A stretch of 64,000 bases of DNA from Sutcliffiella cohnii (lineage in GTDB: Bacteria; Bacillota; Bacilli; Bacillales; Bacillaceae_I). Positions within the stretch are counted from its first letter, which is position 1. Each line of letters opens with the position of its first letter. The notes under the pieces were generated by a model, which saw only the letters and a program-made list of their open reading frames with translations, ran no database searches and was not told the origin of the DNA. Of the stretch, positions 26,587 through 38,613 are shown piece by piece. The stretch covers positions 16,001 to 80,000 of the forward strand of contig NZ_CP018866.1 in the NCBI RefSeq assembly GCF_002250055.1, given 5' to 3'. A program made the translations under genes and the position numbers.

Positions 26587-28839
26587 ATGCAATATTTAAG
26601 TCAAAAATTGTTAGATGGATTAAATCCGATGCAGCAAGAGGCAGTAAGGAAAACAGACGGGCCTCTTTTAATTATGGCCGGAGCTGGTAGTGGTAAAACG
26701 AGAGTGTTGACTCACCGTATTGCGTATTTAATGGCAGAAAAGGAAGTTCCGCCATGGAATATACTCGCGATTACGTTTACAAATAAAGCAGCACGTGAAA
26801 TGAAAGAGCGTATTTCTAAAATTGTAGGTTCAGTAGCGGATGAAATTTGGATTTCGACATTTCACTCGATGTGTGTAAGAATTTTACGCCGTGACATCGA
26901 CCGCATAGGAATTAATCGAAACTTTTCTATTTTAGATACTACTGATCAACTTTCTGTCATAAAAAACGTATTAAAAGAATTAAATATTGATACGAAAAAA
27001 TATGAAGCGCGTTCGATGCTTGGCGCGATTAGTTCAGCGAAAAACGAACTGATGAGTCCTGAGCAATTTGCGAAACAACCGTTAGGGCCGTATGAAGAAA
27101 TAGTTAGTAAAGTGTACACAGGCTATCAAAAAAGATTAAGAAAAAACCAAGCTTTAGATTTTGATGACCTTATTATGACGACGATTCACTTATTTGAACG
27201 TGTACCAGAAGTGCTAGAATTTTATCAACGCAAGTTTCAATACGTTCATGTCGATGAGTACCAAGATACGAACCATGCACAATATAAACTAGTAAAATTA
27301 ATCGGAGCACGTTTAAAAAATGTTTGTGTTGTAGGTGATTCGGATCAATCTATTTACCGTTGGCGTGGAGCGGATATTACGAACATCTTAAATTTTGAAA
27401 AAGATTACCCGAATGCAGAAATGATTTTGTTAGAACAAAACTATCGTTCTACAAAGCGAATTTTACAAGCCGCAAACCATGTTATTTCTAATAACTTTAA
27501 CAGAAAACCGAAAAACTTATGGACAGAGAATAATGAAGGCCAAAAAATTGTTTACTATAAAGCTGACACAGAAAATGCAGAAGCCCAGTTCGTTGTTGGG
27601 AAAATAAAAGAAATTATGCAAAATGATCCTTCTCGCACACTTTCGGATTTTGCCATACTGTATCGTACGAACGCACAATCCCGTGTAATGGAGGAAGTGT
27701 TACTTAAATCTAATATTAACTACCAGATTGTCGGTGGCACAAAGTTCTATGACAGAAAAGAAATTAAAGATATTCTTGCCTATCTTCGTCTTATCTCTAA
27801 TCCAGATGATGATATTAGTTTAACTCGAATCGTAAACGTACCAAAACGTGGAATTGGAGCGACTTCGTTAGAAAAAGTAGCAGCATATGCAACACAGCAT
27901 GATATTTCTATTTATGAAGCGATACGTGATGTTGATTTAATTGGAGTAAGTGGACGAGCTACAGCATCCCTAAAAGAATTCCGTAATCTTATTGATAATT
28001 ATACGCAAATGCAAGAATACTTATCAGTAACAGAATTAGTTGAGGAAATACTAACTAAATCAGGTTACCGTGATATGTTAAAGCAAGAAAAAACAATAGA
28101 AGCTCAAAGTCGCTTAGAGAACATTGACGAGTTTCTGTCTGTTACGAAAAACTTTGAAGATAAAAATGACGACAAAACATTGATTGCCTTCCTTACCGAT
28201 TTAGCATTAGTTGCGGATATTGATAAATTAGATGAGGAAACAGGAGAAGAGTTAGAAACAGTCATTCTAATGACACTTCATGCAGCAAAAGGATTAGAGT
28301 TCCCAGTTGTCTTTTTAATTGGGTTAGAAGAAGGAGTATTCCCACATAGTCGCTCTCTTTTTGAAGAAGTGGAAATGGAAGAAGAGCGTCGTTTAGCGTA
28401 CGTTGGAATTACAAGGGCAGAACAAGAACTCTATATGACTAGTGCCCAAATGAGAACGTTATTTGGCCGTACGAACATGAATCCCCCATCGCGATTCATT
28501 AAGGAAATTCCAGAAGAATTAGTAGATAATTTAGTAGAAGCGAACAAACAAGCAACAACACCATTTGGAGGCGGAGGTTCACCTCGACCGTTCGGTAGAC
28601 AAACACCTACCCCAACACCACAGCGCAACGTAACAGCACCTTCGAGAGCATTAACGAGCACTGGTGGAGATCAACTTGGTTGGAATGTTGGCGATAAGGC
28701 AGAACATAAAAAATGGGGAATTGGAACAGTCGTTAGTGTGAAAGGTGAAGGAGAAGATAAGGAACTTGATATTGCTTTTCCTAGTCCAGTAGGAATAAAA
28801 CGACTGTTAGCTAAATTTGCTCCAGTTACGAAAGTTTAG
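26587..28839 (+). CDS. pcrA: ATP-dependent DNA helicase PcrA
   Basis: 750 residues, superfamily 1A 3'-5' helicase of the UvrD/PcrA type. Motif [15 protein letters not shown] lies near 32, Ia [11 protein letters not shown] near 60, [14 protein letters not shown] near 225, [17 protein letters not shown] near 250, IV QNYRST near 285, [16 protein letters not shown] near 565, [14 protein letters not shown] near 608. A Pro/Thr/Gly-rich linker leads to a C-terminal Tudor-like RNA-polymerase-binding part ([15 protein letters not shown]). It acts in repair and in removing stalled complexes. It heads pcrA-ligA-camS. Confidence 0.97.
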   Translation: MQYLSQKLLDGLNPMQQEAVRKTDGPLLIMAGAGSGKTRVLTHRIAYLMAEKEVPPWNILAITFTNKAAREMKERISKIVGSVADEIWISTFHSMCVRILRRDIDRIGINRNFSILDTTDQLSVIKNVLKELNIDTKKYEARSMLGAISSAKNELMSPEQFAKQPLGPYEEIVSKVYTGYQKRLRKNQALDFDDLIMTTIHLFERVPEVLEFYQRKFQYVHVDEYQDTNHAQYKLVKLIGARLKNVCVVGDSDQSIYRWRGADITNILNFEKDYPNAEMILLEQNYRSTKRILQAANHVISNNFNRKPKNLWTENNEGQKIVYYKADTENAEAQFVVGKIKEIMQNDPSRTLSDFAILYRTNAQSRVMEEVLLKSNINYQIVGGTKFYDRKEIKDILAYLRLISNPDDDISLTRIVNVPKRGIGATSLEKVAAYATQHDISIYEAIRDVDLIGVSGRATASLKEFRNLIDNYTQMQEYLSVTELVEEILTKSGYRDMLKQEKTIEAQSRLENIDEFLSVTKNFEDKNDDKTLIAFLTDLALVADIDKLDEETGEELETVILMTLHAAKGLEFPVVFLIGLEEGVFPHSRSLFEEVEMEEERRLAYVGITRAEQELYMTSAQMRTLFGRTNMNPPSRFIKEIPEELVDNLVEANKQATTPFGGGGSPRPFGRQTPTPTPQRNVTAPSRALTSTGGDQLGWNVGDKAEHKKWGIGTVVSVKGEGEDKELDIAFPSPVGIKRLLAKFAPVTKV

Positions 28840-28854
28840 AACGAAAGGGCGTAA

Positions 28855-30861
<2,007 letters not shown>

Positions 30862-30876
30862 TAAGAGGTGTTGAAT

Positions 30877-32046
30877 GTGAGGAGATACTTACCAGTTCTC
30901 CTTGTTGTTTCTCTTCTAACTAGCGGATGTATTCCTAGCTTTGAGAAACAAGAAGAAGTAATTCAAGATCCACAACAAGAAGATACGGAACGAGCAATCG
31001 TACCAAGATATAAAATATCGGATGACTTTTATCAGACGATTCTTCCGTTTAAACCAGGGGAAACACGGGGGCAAACAGTGCCACGGTTAAGCAGTAGAAT
31101 GGACGTTGATGAATTTGAACTAGGGTTAATGAGACTTTCCCAAGGTACATTTCCGTCAGCTCAATATTTATACCAAGAAGGCCAATACATTTCCCGAAGC
31201 ACGATTAGTAGCTGGTTGCGTCGAGAATTAACTCCTGCTCAGATGGAAGAACAAGGAGATGAAGCAAACTTAGGTTTAAATCCTCCTTGGATCGAGGGAA
31301 AGGATACGAAAGCAACAAACGAAAATAGCCCAATCATTTTAGCCCATGTACTAGAGCAAAACTATTTAGTTCGCAAAGATGATGGGAAAGTTGAGCTAGG
31401 CGGAATTTCTATCGGGTTAGCGTTAAATTCTGTACATGAATATACGGACGAACACCAAGGAATTCCGTTAGCAAGAACATACGATATTCCCGATGCTGTT
31501 CTTGAAGAAGAAGGAAAAAGAATGGCAAATGAAATTGTTAGTAGAATTCGAAATATACAGGGGTTGGAGCAAATCCCAATTGTAGTAGGATTGTACAAAC
31601 AGAGTGAGCACAATTCAATCGTACCTGGAACGTTTATTACAAAAAGTACAGTAGATCGTGGAAATAGCTCAACAGCGAGATGGGAAGCGATAAATGAGGA
31701 ATATCATTTGTTCCCTTCAAGCGACGCAATGGAATTTTATCGTGACGATGCAATGAGGTTCCAAAACTTCAAAACAGATGTAGATGAATTCTTTCCGAAC
31801 CATACAGGAATTGTAGGGTATGGTCACTACATGGACGGGGATATTCAAAAATTTGAAATTAATGTATTTATGGAGTTTTACGGAAAAGCAGAATTGATTG
31901 GATTTACACAATATGTAACGGGATTACTATTAGAACATTTCCCACCTCATGTTAATCTAGAACTAACAGTAGAATCAATAAACGGAGCAGAAGCATTAAT
32001 TGTTAGAGATGCTGGTGCGGAGGAACCGTTTGTTCACATTTACTAA
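30877..32046 (+). CDS. camS: CamS family sex-pheromone-precursor-like lipoprotein (YerH)
   Basis: About 389 residues. The signal RRYLPVLLVVSLLTSGC ends in a lipobox, so the protein is membrane-anchored outside the cell. The CamS domain follows with YQTILPFKPGETRGQ, an IVGLYKQSE segment and the late VNLELTVESINGAEALI. In enterococci the signal peptide of such proteins yields pheromone cAM373; a similar role here is not supported. The start GTG 30877 lies six bases after AAGAGGTG; GTG 30868 has no spacing. It is last in the pcrA operon. Confidence 0.9.
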   Translation: MRRYLPVLLVVSLLTSGCIPSFEKQEEVIQDPQQEDTERAIVPRYKISDDFYQTILPFKPGETRGQTVPRLSSRMDVDEFELGLMRLSQGTFPSAQYLYQEGQYISRSTISSWLRRELTPAQMEEQGDEANLGLNPPWIEGKDTKATNENSPIILAHVLEQNYLVRKDDGKVELGGISIGLALNSVHEYTDEHQGIPLARTYDIPDAVLEEEGKRMANEIVSRIRNIQGLEQIPIVVGLYKQSEHNSIVPGTFITKSTVDRGNSSTARWEAINEEYHLFPSSDAMEFYRDDAMRFQNFKTDVDEFFPNHTGIVGYGHYMDGDIQKFEINVFMEFYGKAELIGFTQYVTGLLLEHFPPHVNLELTVESINGAEALIVRDAGAEEPFVHIY

Positions 32047-32082
32047 GTAGCGGCATGGCATCATGCTAGCTACTTTTTTTTA
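32045..32082 (+). terminator. terminator of the pcrA-ligA-camS operon
   Basis: AAGTAGC (32045-32051) pairs with GCTACTT (32069-32075), with an inner CATG/CATG stem, followed by eight T. Confidence 0.88.
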
Positions 32083-32144
32083 TAATACGAAAGTGCATAT
32101 ATATAAAGAAGAGAGAAATGATTTTCCTATAAAATTAGTATTTG

Positions 32145-32158
32145 GCAAAACGCTTACA
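32145..32158 (-). promoter_or_regulatory. candidate cre site (or -24/-12-like element) upstream of rocA
   Basis: On the minus strand TGTAAGCGTTTTGC matches the catabolite-response consensus (TGWAANCGNTNWCA) in 12 of 14 positions. On the plus strand the same bases, TGGCAAAACGCTTACA, resemble a sigma-54 promoter (TGGCAC-N5-TTGCA) but lack the key -12 GC, so the cre reading is preferred. Confidence 0.4.
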
Positions 32159-32257
32159 TAATAAAAATTCAGTAAGTCGCAATTTCTATTATTTTTTTAC
32201 TAGTTTAATAAATAACAACATTTGAAAGCTTTTAATTTATAGGTTAGAATGGAAAAG

Positions 32258-32271
32258 TGCAAGCGCTTATA
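32258..32271 (+). promoter_or_regulatory. candidate cre site next to the rocA start
   Basis: TGCAAGCGCTTATA is close to the ideal palindrome TGTAAGCGCTTACA with two changes. It lies 20 bases before the start codon and overlaps a TATAAT; a CcpA bound here would block transcription or its start. Carbon repression of proline/arginine use would make sense. Confidence 0.5.
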
Positions 32272-32291
32272 ATGGATAGGAGGCGAATGTA

Positions 32292-33839
32292 ATGGTATTA
32301 CCTTACAAACATGAACCATTTACAGATTTCACGCAAGAGGAAAATAAGACAGCCTACTTAGAAGGCTTAAAATTGGTGGAATCTTACTTAGGACAAGATT
32401 ATGATTTAGTAATTGGCGGAGAGCGTGTTACGACAGAAGATAAAATCGTTTCCGTAAACCCTGCGAATAAAGAAGAAGTAATTGGTCGCGTTTCAAAAGC
32501 TAACCAAGAGCTGGCGGAAAAGGCAATGCAAATTGCTGATGAAACATTTAATACTTGGCGCAAAACAAAGCCAGAAATGAGAGCGGATATTTTATTCCGT
32601 GCGGCTGCTATCATTCGTCGTCGTAAACATGAATTTTCTGCACTTTTAACAAAAGAAGCAGGTAAGCCGTGGAATGAGGCAGATGCGGATACAGCAGAAG
32701 CAATCGATTTCTTAGAATATTACGCTCGTCAAATGTTAAAAATTAAAGACGGCATGCCAGTGGAAAGTCGCCCAGGCGAATATAACCGTTACGGATATAT
32801 TCCTCTTGGAGTAGGAGTTATTATTTCTCCTTGGAACTTCCCATTCGCAATTATGGCTGGTACAGCAGTAGCAGCTATCGTATCTGGTAATACAGTTCTA
32901 TTAAAACCAGCATCTACTACGCCAATCGTGGCAGCTAAGTTTGTAGAAGTAATGGAAGAAGCAGGACTTCCTGCAGGAGTATTAAACTTCATACCTGGTA
33001 GCGGTGCGGAAGTTGGGGACTACTTAGTAGACCACCCACGTACACGTTTCATTTCGTTCACAGGTTCTCGTGATGTAGGTTTACGTATATACGAGCGTGC
33101 TTCCAAAGTAAACCCAGGCCAAATTTGGTTAAAGCGTGTAATCGCAGAAATGGGTGGAAAAGATACAATGGTTGTCGATAAAGAAGGCGACCTAGAACTA
33201 GCAGCTCAAGCTATCGTTAAATCTGCATTCGGATTCTCTGGACAAAAATGTTCTGCATGTTCACGTGCAGTAATCGTTGAAGATGTATATGATCAAGTTT
33301 TAGCTCGTGCTGTTGAGTTAACGAAAGAATTAAAAGTTGGTAATCCTACAGACCAATCTAACTTTATGGGTCCTGTTATCGACCAAGCAGCATTTGATAA
33401 AATTATGAGCTATGTAGAAATCGGTAAAGAAGAAGGACGTTTAATGGCTGGTGGAGAAGGAGACAGCTCGACTGGATTCTTCGTACAACCAACGATCATT
33501 GCCGATGTTGATCCGAAAGCTCGTTTAATGCAAGAAGAAATCTTCGGACCAGTTGTAGCATTTGCAAAAGCAAAAGATTTCGATCATGCGCTTGAAATTG
33601 CGAACAACACAGAATACGGTTTAACGGGAGCAGTTATCACTAACAACCGTGACCATATTGAAAAGGCACGTGAAGACTTCCACGTTGGTAACCTTTACTT
33701 CAACCGTGGCTGTACTGGTGCAATCGTTGGATACCAACCATTCGGTGGCTTCAACATGTCAGGAACAGACTCTAAAGCAGGTGGCCCAGACTACCTACTT
33801 CTTCACATGCAAGCTAAAACAACTTCAGAAATGCTATAA
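32292..33839 (+). CDS. rocA: L-glutamate gamma-semialdehyde (pyrroline-5-carboxylate) dehydrogenase
   Basis: 515 residues, the size of Bacillus RocA/PutC. It oxidises P5C to glutamate with NAD in proline and arginine use. NAD site and catalytic region: [12 protein letters not shown] near 175, FTGSRDVG near 255, [10 protein letters not shown] near 287 (general base Glu) and [10 protein letters not shown] near 320 with the nucleophile cysteine. AGGAGGCGAATGTA precedes the ATG. No proline dehydrogenase is in the window; two proline symporters lie 1.6 kb downstream on the other strand. RocA and PutC cannot be told apart by eye. Confidence 0.94.
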   Translation: MVLPYKHEPFTDFTQEENKTAYLEGLKLVESYLGQDYDLVIGGERVTTEDKIVSVNPANKEEVIGRVSKANQELAEKAMQIADETFNTWRKTKPEMRADILFRAAAIIRRRKHEFSALLTKEAGKPWNEADADTAEAIDFLEYYARQMLKIKDGMPVESRPGEYNRYGYIPLGVGVIISPWNFPFAIMAGTAVAAIVSGNTVLLKPASTTPIVAAKFVEVMEEAGLPAGVLNFIPGSGAEVGDYLVDHPRTRFISFTGSRDVGLRIYERASKVNPGQIWLKRVIAEMGGKDTMVVDKEGDLELAAQAIVKSAFGFSGQKCSACSRAVIVEDVYDQVLARAVELTKELKVGNPTDQSNFMGPVIDQAAFDKIMSYVEIGKEEGRLMAGGEGDSSTGFFVQPTIIADVDPKARLMQEEIFGPVVAFAKAKDFDHALEIANNTEYGLTGAVITNNRDHIEKAREDFHVGNLYFNRGCTGAIVGYQPFGGFNMSGTDSKAGGPDYLLLHMQAKTTSEML

Positions 33840-33849
33840 GCTTAATACG

Positions 33850-33883
33850 ACACCTCTCTGCTATTTGCAGGGAGGTGTTTTTG
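33850..33883 (+). terminator. terminator of rocA
   Basis: ACACCTCTCTGC (33850-33861) pairs with GCAGGGAGGTGT (33867-33878) with one G-T pair, followed by TTTTTG. Confidence 0.9.
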
Positions 33884-33939
33884 TGATGTTTGGGGGTGGA
33901 GAGGAGAGGGAGAGCAAGCCCTATCTGTTACGTATCTAG

Positions 33940-34749
33940 CGGTTTTTGTTCAACATCGCCGAGAATGTGTTCCAGAAGATGATTGGAAAAGTCCGTTTCA
34001 TCGAATGTGATCGGTATCCGGCGGTTTCTGTTTAATTTGTCGCGGTTTCTGTTCAACATGTTGCGATTTGTGATTAACATCGCCGGGAATGTGTTTCGGA
34101 AGATGATTGGAAAAGTCCGTTTCATCGAATGTGATCGGTATCCGGCGGTTTCTGTTTAATTTGTCGCGGTTTCTGTTCAACATGTTGCGATTTGTGATCA
34201 ACATCGCCGAGAATGTGTTCCAGAGGATGCTTGGAAAAGTCCGTTTCATCGAATGTGATCGGTATCCGGCGGTTTCTGTTTAATTTGTCGCGGTTTCTGT
34301 TCAACATGTTGCGATTTGTGATCAACATCGCCGAGAATGTGTTCCAGAGGATGATTGGTAAAGTCCGTTTCATCGAATGTGATCGGTATCCGGCGGTTTC
34401 TGTTTAATTTGTCGCGGTTTCTGTTCAACATGTTGCGATTTGTGATTAACATCGCCGAGAATGTGTTCCAGAAGATGATTGGAAAAGTCCGTTTCATCGA
34501 ATGTGATCGGTATCCGGCGGTTTCTGTTCAACATGTTGCGATTTGTGATCAACATCGCCGAGAATGTGTTCCAGAAGATGCTTGGAAAAGTCTGTTTCAT
34601 CGAATGTGATCGGTATCCGGCGGTTTCTGTTCAATTTGCCGCGGTTTCTGTTCAACATAGCCCAGAATGTGTTCAAGTAGATGCTTGGAAAAGTCCGTTT
34701 CATCGAATGTGTTCCGGAAGATGATTGGAAAAGTCAGTTTCAAAGCACT
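33940..34749. repeat. tandem repeat family A, period 124 bp
   Basis: The anchor CATCGCCGAGAATG (or near-copies) recurs at 33954, 34078, 34202, 34326, 34450, 34553 and 34656: four steps of 124 bp, then two of 103 bp. Each 124-bp unit is itself made of about six degenerate 18-23-bp sub-units (GGTTTCTGTTTAATTTGTC, GGTTTCTGTTCAACATGTT, GATTTGTGATCAACATCGC and others); the 103-bp steps lack exactly one 21-bp sub-unit. Open frames of about 83 residues run here on both strands but shift frame at each unit because 124 is not a multiple of three, so they are not genes. No transposase or unique spacers. Confidence 0.95.
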
Positions 34750-35345
34750 CCGAAGTTTATGTATATAAACCGCTCCTTTCTGTGGGTTATCTTTTGGATT
34801 TATGTGTCCCCAGTAGCTTGTTCAAGACTCCCACCGAAGTTTCTGTGCATTATCCATTCGTTTCTGTGGATTACCGAACAATTTATGTGGGTTAACAATC
34901 GTTTTATGTGCGACCAGTAGCTTGTTCAAGACTCCCACCGAAGTTTCTGTGCATTATCCATTCGTTTCTGTGGATTACCGAACAATTTATGTGGGTTAAC
35001 AATCGTTTTATGTGCGACCAGTAGCTCGTTCAATGCTCCCACCGAAGTTTTTGTGCATTATCCATTCGTTTCTGTGGGTTACCGAACAATTTATGTGGGT
35101 TAACAATCGTTTTATGTGCGACCAGTAGCTCGTTCAATGCTCCCACCGAAGTTTCTGTGCATTATCCATTCGTTTCTGTGGGTTACCGAACAATTTCTGT
35201 GGGTTAACAATCGTTTTATGTGCGGCCAGTAGCTCGTTCAATGCTCCCTCCGAAGTTTCTGTGCATTACCCGCTCACATATGTGGGTTACCGAACAATTT
35301 ATGTGGATTACACTCGTTTTATGTGCCGCCTGTAGCTTGTTCAAG
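34750..35345. repeat. tandem repeat family B, period 104 bp
   Basis: The anchor CAGTAGCTTGTTCAA (or near-copies) recurs at 34811, 34915, 35019, 35123 and 35227 (steps of 104 bp) and, changed, at 35330. Each unit has five sub-units of about 18-24 bp, the first four with the core GTTTCTGTG or ATTTATGTG followed by A/T-rich bases. The core resembles that of family A, which it directly adjoins, suggesting a common origin. It is non-coding by the same frame argument and ends at the symporter terminator. Confidence 0.93.
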
Positions 35346-35370
35346 GGACGCACAAAATCGTTCATACAAC

Positions 35371-35400
35371 ACAAAAAAAGAGTCAGAGCTAGCTCTGACC
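35371..35400 (-). terminator. terminator of the first proline symporter gene
   Basis: The palindrome GTCAGAGCTAGCTCTGAC (35382-35399) is followed on the minus strand by seven T. The same core TCAGAGCTAGCTCTGA ends the neighbouring paralogue. Confidence 0.88.
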
Positions 35401-35409
35401 CGACAATCT

Positions 35410-36897
35410 TTATTCTAATGATTTTTTCATTTCCTCAAACTGTCCTTGAATTTTTTCGCTAGGAAGTTTAGTGAGTAAGCTAACTACAATAATAGCAATC
35501 GTACTTAATAGAAAACCAGGGATAATTTCATACATCCATTTGCTTAAAACTAAACCATTCACTTCAATAGAAGAATTAATCCAGAATAGCACCGTAATTG
35601 CCCCGGTTAACATTCCTGCTAATGCTCCCCAACGAGTCATTCGTTTCCAATATAAACTTAATAGAACAACAGGGCCAAATGCTGCACCAAAACCAGCCCA
35701 TGCATTACCTACTAAATTTAAGATAGTATCATTTGGTGTATAAGATAAAAATATAGCAACGATGGCAACGATTACAACCGATAGGCGACCAGCCATTACT
35801 AATTCTTTATCAGACGCAGTACGACGTAAAAACGTTTTGTAAAAATCTTCCGTTAAAGCACTAGAAGTTACTAACAGCTGCGAAGATATAGTACTCATAA
35901 TCGCGGCTAAAATAGCAGCTAATAAAAATCCACCTACAAAAGGATGAAAGAGTGTTTGTGATAATACAATAAAAATTGTTTCGGAGTTTCCAATTTGCAA
36001 GTTATTTTGTGAAACATAGGCAATTCCAACTAAGCCTGTTGCCATTGCACCAATTAACGTAATAATCATCCAGCCGATCCCGATACGGCGTGCTGGCTTT
36101 AACTCTTTGATGGATCGGATGGCCATAAAACGGACGATAATATGTGGCTGTCCGAAATATCCAAGCCCCCATGCAAGTAAAGAAATGATACCTAAGACGG
36201 TTGTTCCGGTAAATAAGTTCATTAAGTTAGGGTCAATACTTTGGATGGTATCGATCGTTGTTGCTGTTCCTCCAACACTTGTTAGTGCGACAATTGGTAC
36301 TAGTATTAAAGCGATAAACATAATAGTACCTTGAACGAAGTCTGTTAAACTAACTGCTAGAAATCCCCCGATAAACGTGTAGGCTACAACTACTAGGGCT
36401 GTCACAAATAATCCAACACTGTAATCCATCTTAAAAGCCGTTTCAAATAATGTTCCACCAGCAACTAAACCGGATGAAGTATAAAGTGTAAAGAAAATAA
36501 TGATAACAATTGCTGAAACGATTCTAAGAATTCTCGTTTGATCTCCGAATCGGTTTTCGAAGAAGTCTGGTATTGTAATAGAGTCATTCGCGATATAAGT
36601 ATAAGAACGAAGACGTGGTGCTACAATTAAATAATTGACATACGCACCGATTGTTAAACCAATTGCAATCCACATGCTAGATATTCCGGATGCATAAAGG
36701 GCGCCAGGTAATCCCATGAGCATCCAGCCACTCATGTCAGATGCTCCAGCGGATAAAGCTGTAACACCAGGACCAAGCTTTCTTCCACCAAGCATATAGC
36801 CGGCTAAATCATTTGTTGATTTCCGGTAGGCATACACCCCGATAGCAATCATTACAATAAAATAGAGCGCTAACGAAATAATTGTACCTGTTTCCAT
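35410..36897 (-). CDS. sodium/proline symporter, PutP/OpuE family (copy 1)
   Basis: 495 residues with about thirteen membrane helices, of the sodium:solute symporter family. SAGASDMSGWMLMGLPGA near 50 carries the sodium/proline-binding residues, and ISSQLLVTSSALTEDFY near 335 the second sodium-binding part. It imports proline with sodium, for food or as osmoprotectant. It sits where OpuE lies in B. subtilis, divergent from gatC. ATG 36897 follows GGAGTGATTAGG. It resembles copy 2 along its entire length, evidence of tandem duplication. Confidence 0.92.
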   Translation of the reverse strand: METGTIISLALYFIVMIAIGVYAYRKSTNDLAGYMLGGRKLGPGVTALSAGASDMSGWMLMGLPGALYASGISSMWIAIGLTIGAYVNYLIVAPRLRSYTYIANDSITIPDFFENRFGDQTRILRIVSAIVIIIFFTLYTSSGLVAGGTLFETAFKMDYSVGLFVTALVVVAYTFIGGFLAVSLTDFVQGTIMFIALILVPIVALTSVGGTATTIDTIQSIDPNLMNLFTGTTVLGIISLLAWGLGYFGQPHIIVRFMAIRSIKELKPARRIGIGWMIITLIGAMATGLVGIAYVSQNNLQIGNSETIFIVLSQTLFHPFVGGFLLAAILAAIMSTISSQLLVTSSALTEDFYKTFLRRTASDKELVMAGRLSVVIVAIVAIFLSYTPNDTILNLVGNAWAGFGAAFGPVVLLSLYWKRMTRWGALAGMLTGAITVLFWINSSIEVNGLVLSKWMYEIIPGFLLSTIAIIVVSLLTKLPSEKIQGQFEEMKKSLE

Positions 36898-36923
36898 CCT
36901 AATCACTCCAATCTTTTCGTATT

Positions 36924-36939
36924 TACGATTAATATCGTA
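36924..36939. promoter_or_regulatory. inverted repeat upstream of symporter copy 1
   Basis: TACGAT (36924-36929) and ATCGTA (36934-36939) form a perfect inverted repeat with a four-base spacer, 27 bases before the start codon. It could be an operator. The remainder of the gap up to the terminator of copy 2 shows nothing further. Confidence 0.35.
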
Positions 36940-37066
36940 TACTAATGTATATGTTTATAGTGAGAAAATAAGCTTTCTATATTTATTACATTGTAGTTTG
37001 TAACTTCAACGATGGCAATGAGAATTTTTGTATTTTATGAAATATGTAAATTTTTTGAATTCTAGT

Positions 37067-37100
37067 AAAAAAAAGAGGATCAGAGCTAGCTCTGATCCTC
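37067..37100 (-). terminator. terminator of the second proline symporter gene
   Basis: A 26-base palindrome at 37075-37100 with the core TCAGAGCTAGCTCTGA, followed on the minus strand by eight T. The core matches the terminator of copy 1. Confidence 0.9.
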
Positions 37101-37113
37101 TTGCTTAACTATA

Positions 37114-38613
37114 TTACTTTGTTTCTTCATCTAATGTTTCTTTCATTTCTTCAAAGCCATCCTGCACTTTTTGGCGTGGGAAGTTAGTAATATAACTAAC
37201 TAGTATAATAGCAATTGTACTTAGAATGAAACCTGGGATAATTTCATACACCCAACCACTTAACGTTTGACCATTAAATTCTACTGGGAAGTAAATCCAG
37301 AAAAGAACGGTGATTGCACCAACAAGCATCCCAGCAAGTGCTCCCCAACGGTTCATTCGTTTCCAGAATAAACTTAATAAAATTACTGGACCGAAAGCAG
37401 CACCAAATCCTGCCCAAGCGTTACCTACTAAGTTCAGTATCGTATCGTTTGGTGTAAGTGATAAAAGAATTGCTACAACTGCAACGATAAATACCGATAA
37501 ACGCCCGATAAATACAAGTTCTTTTTCAGAAGCACTACGTTTTATGAATGTTTTATAAAAGTCTTCTGTTAACGCACTTGATGTGACAAGTAGCTGAGAA
37601 GAAATAGTACTCATAATTGCTGCTAAAATAGCGGCTAATAAAAACCCACCGATAATAGGATGGAATAAAACTTGTGATAGTACGATGAAAATCGTCTCAC
37701 TATTTTCAATTTGAATATTGTTTTGAGAAGTATAAGCGATACCTACTAAACCAGTTACTAACGCACCGATAATTGCTACGATCATCCAACCCATTCCGAT
37801 ACGACGCGCAGCTTTTAAATCACTAACTGATTTAATCGCCATAAAGCGGACGATAATGTGTGGTTGACCGAAATAACCAAGCCCCCATGCTAGTAACGAA
37901 ATAATACCTAAAACAGATGTACCAGCAAATAAGTTCATAAGGTTTGGATCGATACTACGGATTTCCTCGAAGGTTGGTGTTGGGCCCCCTAAACTAGTAA
38001 ACGCAACAATAGGGACTAACACTAAAGCGACGAACATAATACAACCTTGGACAAAGTCCGTTAAACTAACTGCTAAGAAACCACCAAATAATGTGTAGGA
38101 AACAACTACAGCTGCAGTTACAAATAAACCTACTTTATAATCCATATTAAATGCACTTTCAAATAACGTACCACCAGATACTAATCCTGAAGAGGTGTAA
38201 AGGGTAAAGAAAATAATAATAACAATACCTGAAACTAGGCGAAGAATTCTAGTGTTATCAAAAAACCTGTTTTCTAAAAAGTCTGGAATTGTAATAGAAT
38301 CATTAGCTACTTCCGTATAAGTACGTAAGCGAGGTGCAACTAAAATATAGTTTAAATATGCACCAATCGTTAAACCAATTGCAATCCATATTTCTGACAT
38401 TCCGGATGCATACATCGCACCTGGTAATCCCATTAACATCCAACCACTCATATCTGATGCCCCAGCTGACAATGCTGTTACACCAGGTCCAAGCCTTCGT
38501 CCTCCAAGCATGTACCCTGATAAATCATCGGTCGACTTCTTATAAGCGTAAAGTCCGATCGCTAGCATCCCGATAAAATACAATGCTAACGCGATAATCG
38601 TTCCCGTTTCCAT
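37114..38613 (-). CDS. sodium/proline symporter, PutP/OpuE family (copy 2)
   Basis: 499 residues and the same fold and motifs as copy 1 (SAGASDMSGWMLMGLPGA, ISSQLLVTSSALTEDFY). Differences cluster in loops and in the C-terminal tail, which here ends EEMKETLDEETK. It starts at ATG 38613 after AGGAGTGATTTTG. Each copy has its own terminator, so they are separate transcription units. Retention of both may reflect one for nutrition (near rocA) and one for osmoprotection, as with PutP and OpuE in B. subtilis; that is inference. Confidence 0.92.
   Translation of the reverse strand: METGTIIALALYFIGMLAIGLYAYKKSTDDLSGYMLGGRRLGPGVTALSAGASDMSGWMLMGLPGAMYASGMSEIWIAIGLTIGAYLNYILVAPRLRTYTEVANDSITIPDFLENRFFDNTRILRLVSGIVIIIFFTLYTSSGLVSGGTLFESAFNMDYKVGLFVTAAVVVSYTLFGGFLAVSLTDFVQGCIMFVALVLVPIVAFTSLGGPTPTFEEIRSIDPNLMNLFAGTSVLGIISLLAWGLGYFGQPHIIVRFMAIKSVSDLKAARRIGMGWMIVAIIGALVTGLVGIAYTSQNNIQIENSETIFIVLSQVLFHPIIGGFLLAAILAAIMSTISSQLLVTSSALTEDFYKTFIKRSASEKELVFIGRLSVFIVAVVAILLSLTPNDTILNLVGNAWAGFGAAFGPVILLSLFWKRMNRWGALAGMLVGAITVLFWIYFPVEFNGQTLSGWVYEIIPGFILSTIAIILVSYITNFPRQKVQDGFEEMKETLDEETK

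Noticed and set aside
32143..32158. Sigma-54 promoter before rocA
   Set aside because: The -12 GC is replaced by AC, and no SigL activator site was seen; a cre reading fits better.
33928..34724. Many overlapping frames of 65-84 codons on both strands
   Set aside because: They are copies of one frame generated by the 124-bp repeat, each in a new reading frame, with no ribosome sites; the DNA is repeat, not genes.
33940..35345. CRISPR array
   Set aside because: The repeats are contiguous and 104-124 bp long with no unique spacers, and no cas genes are in the window.
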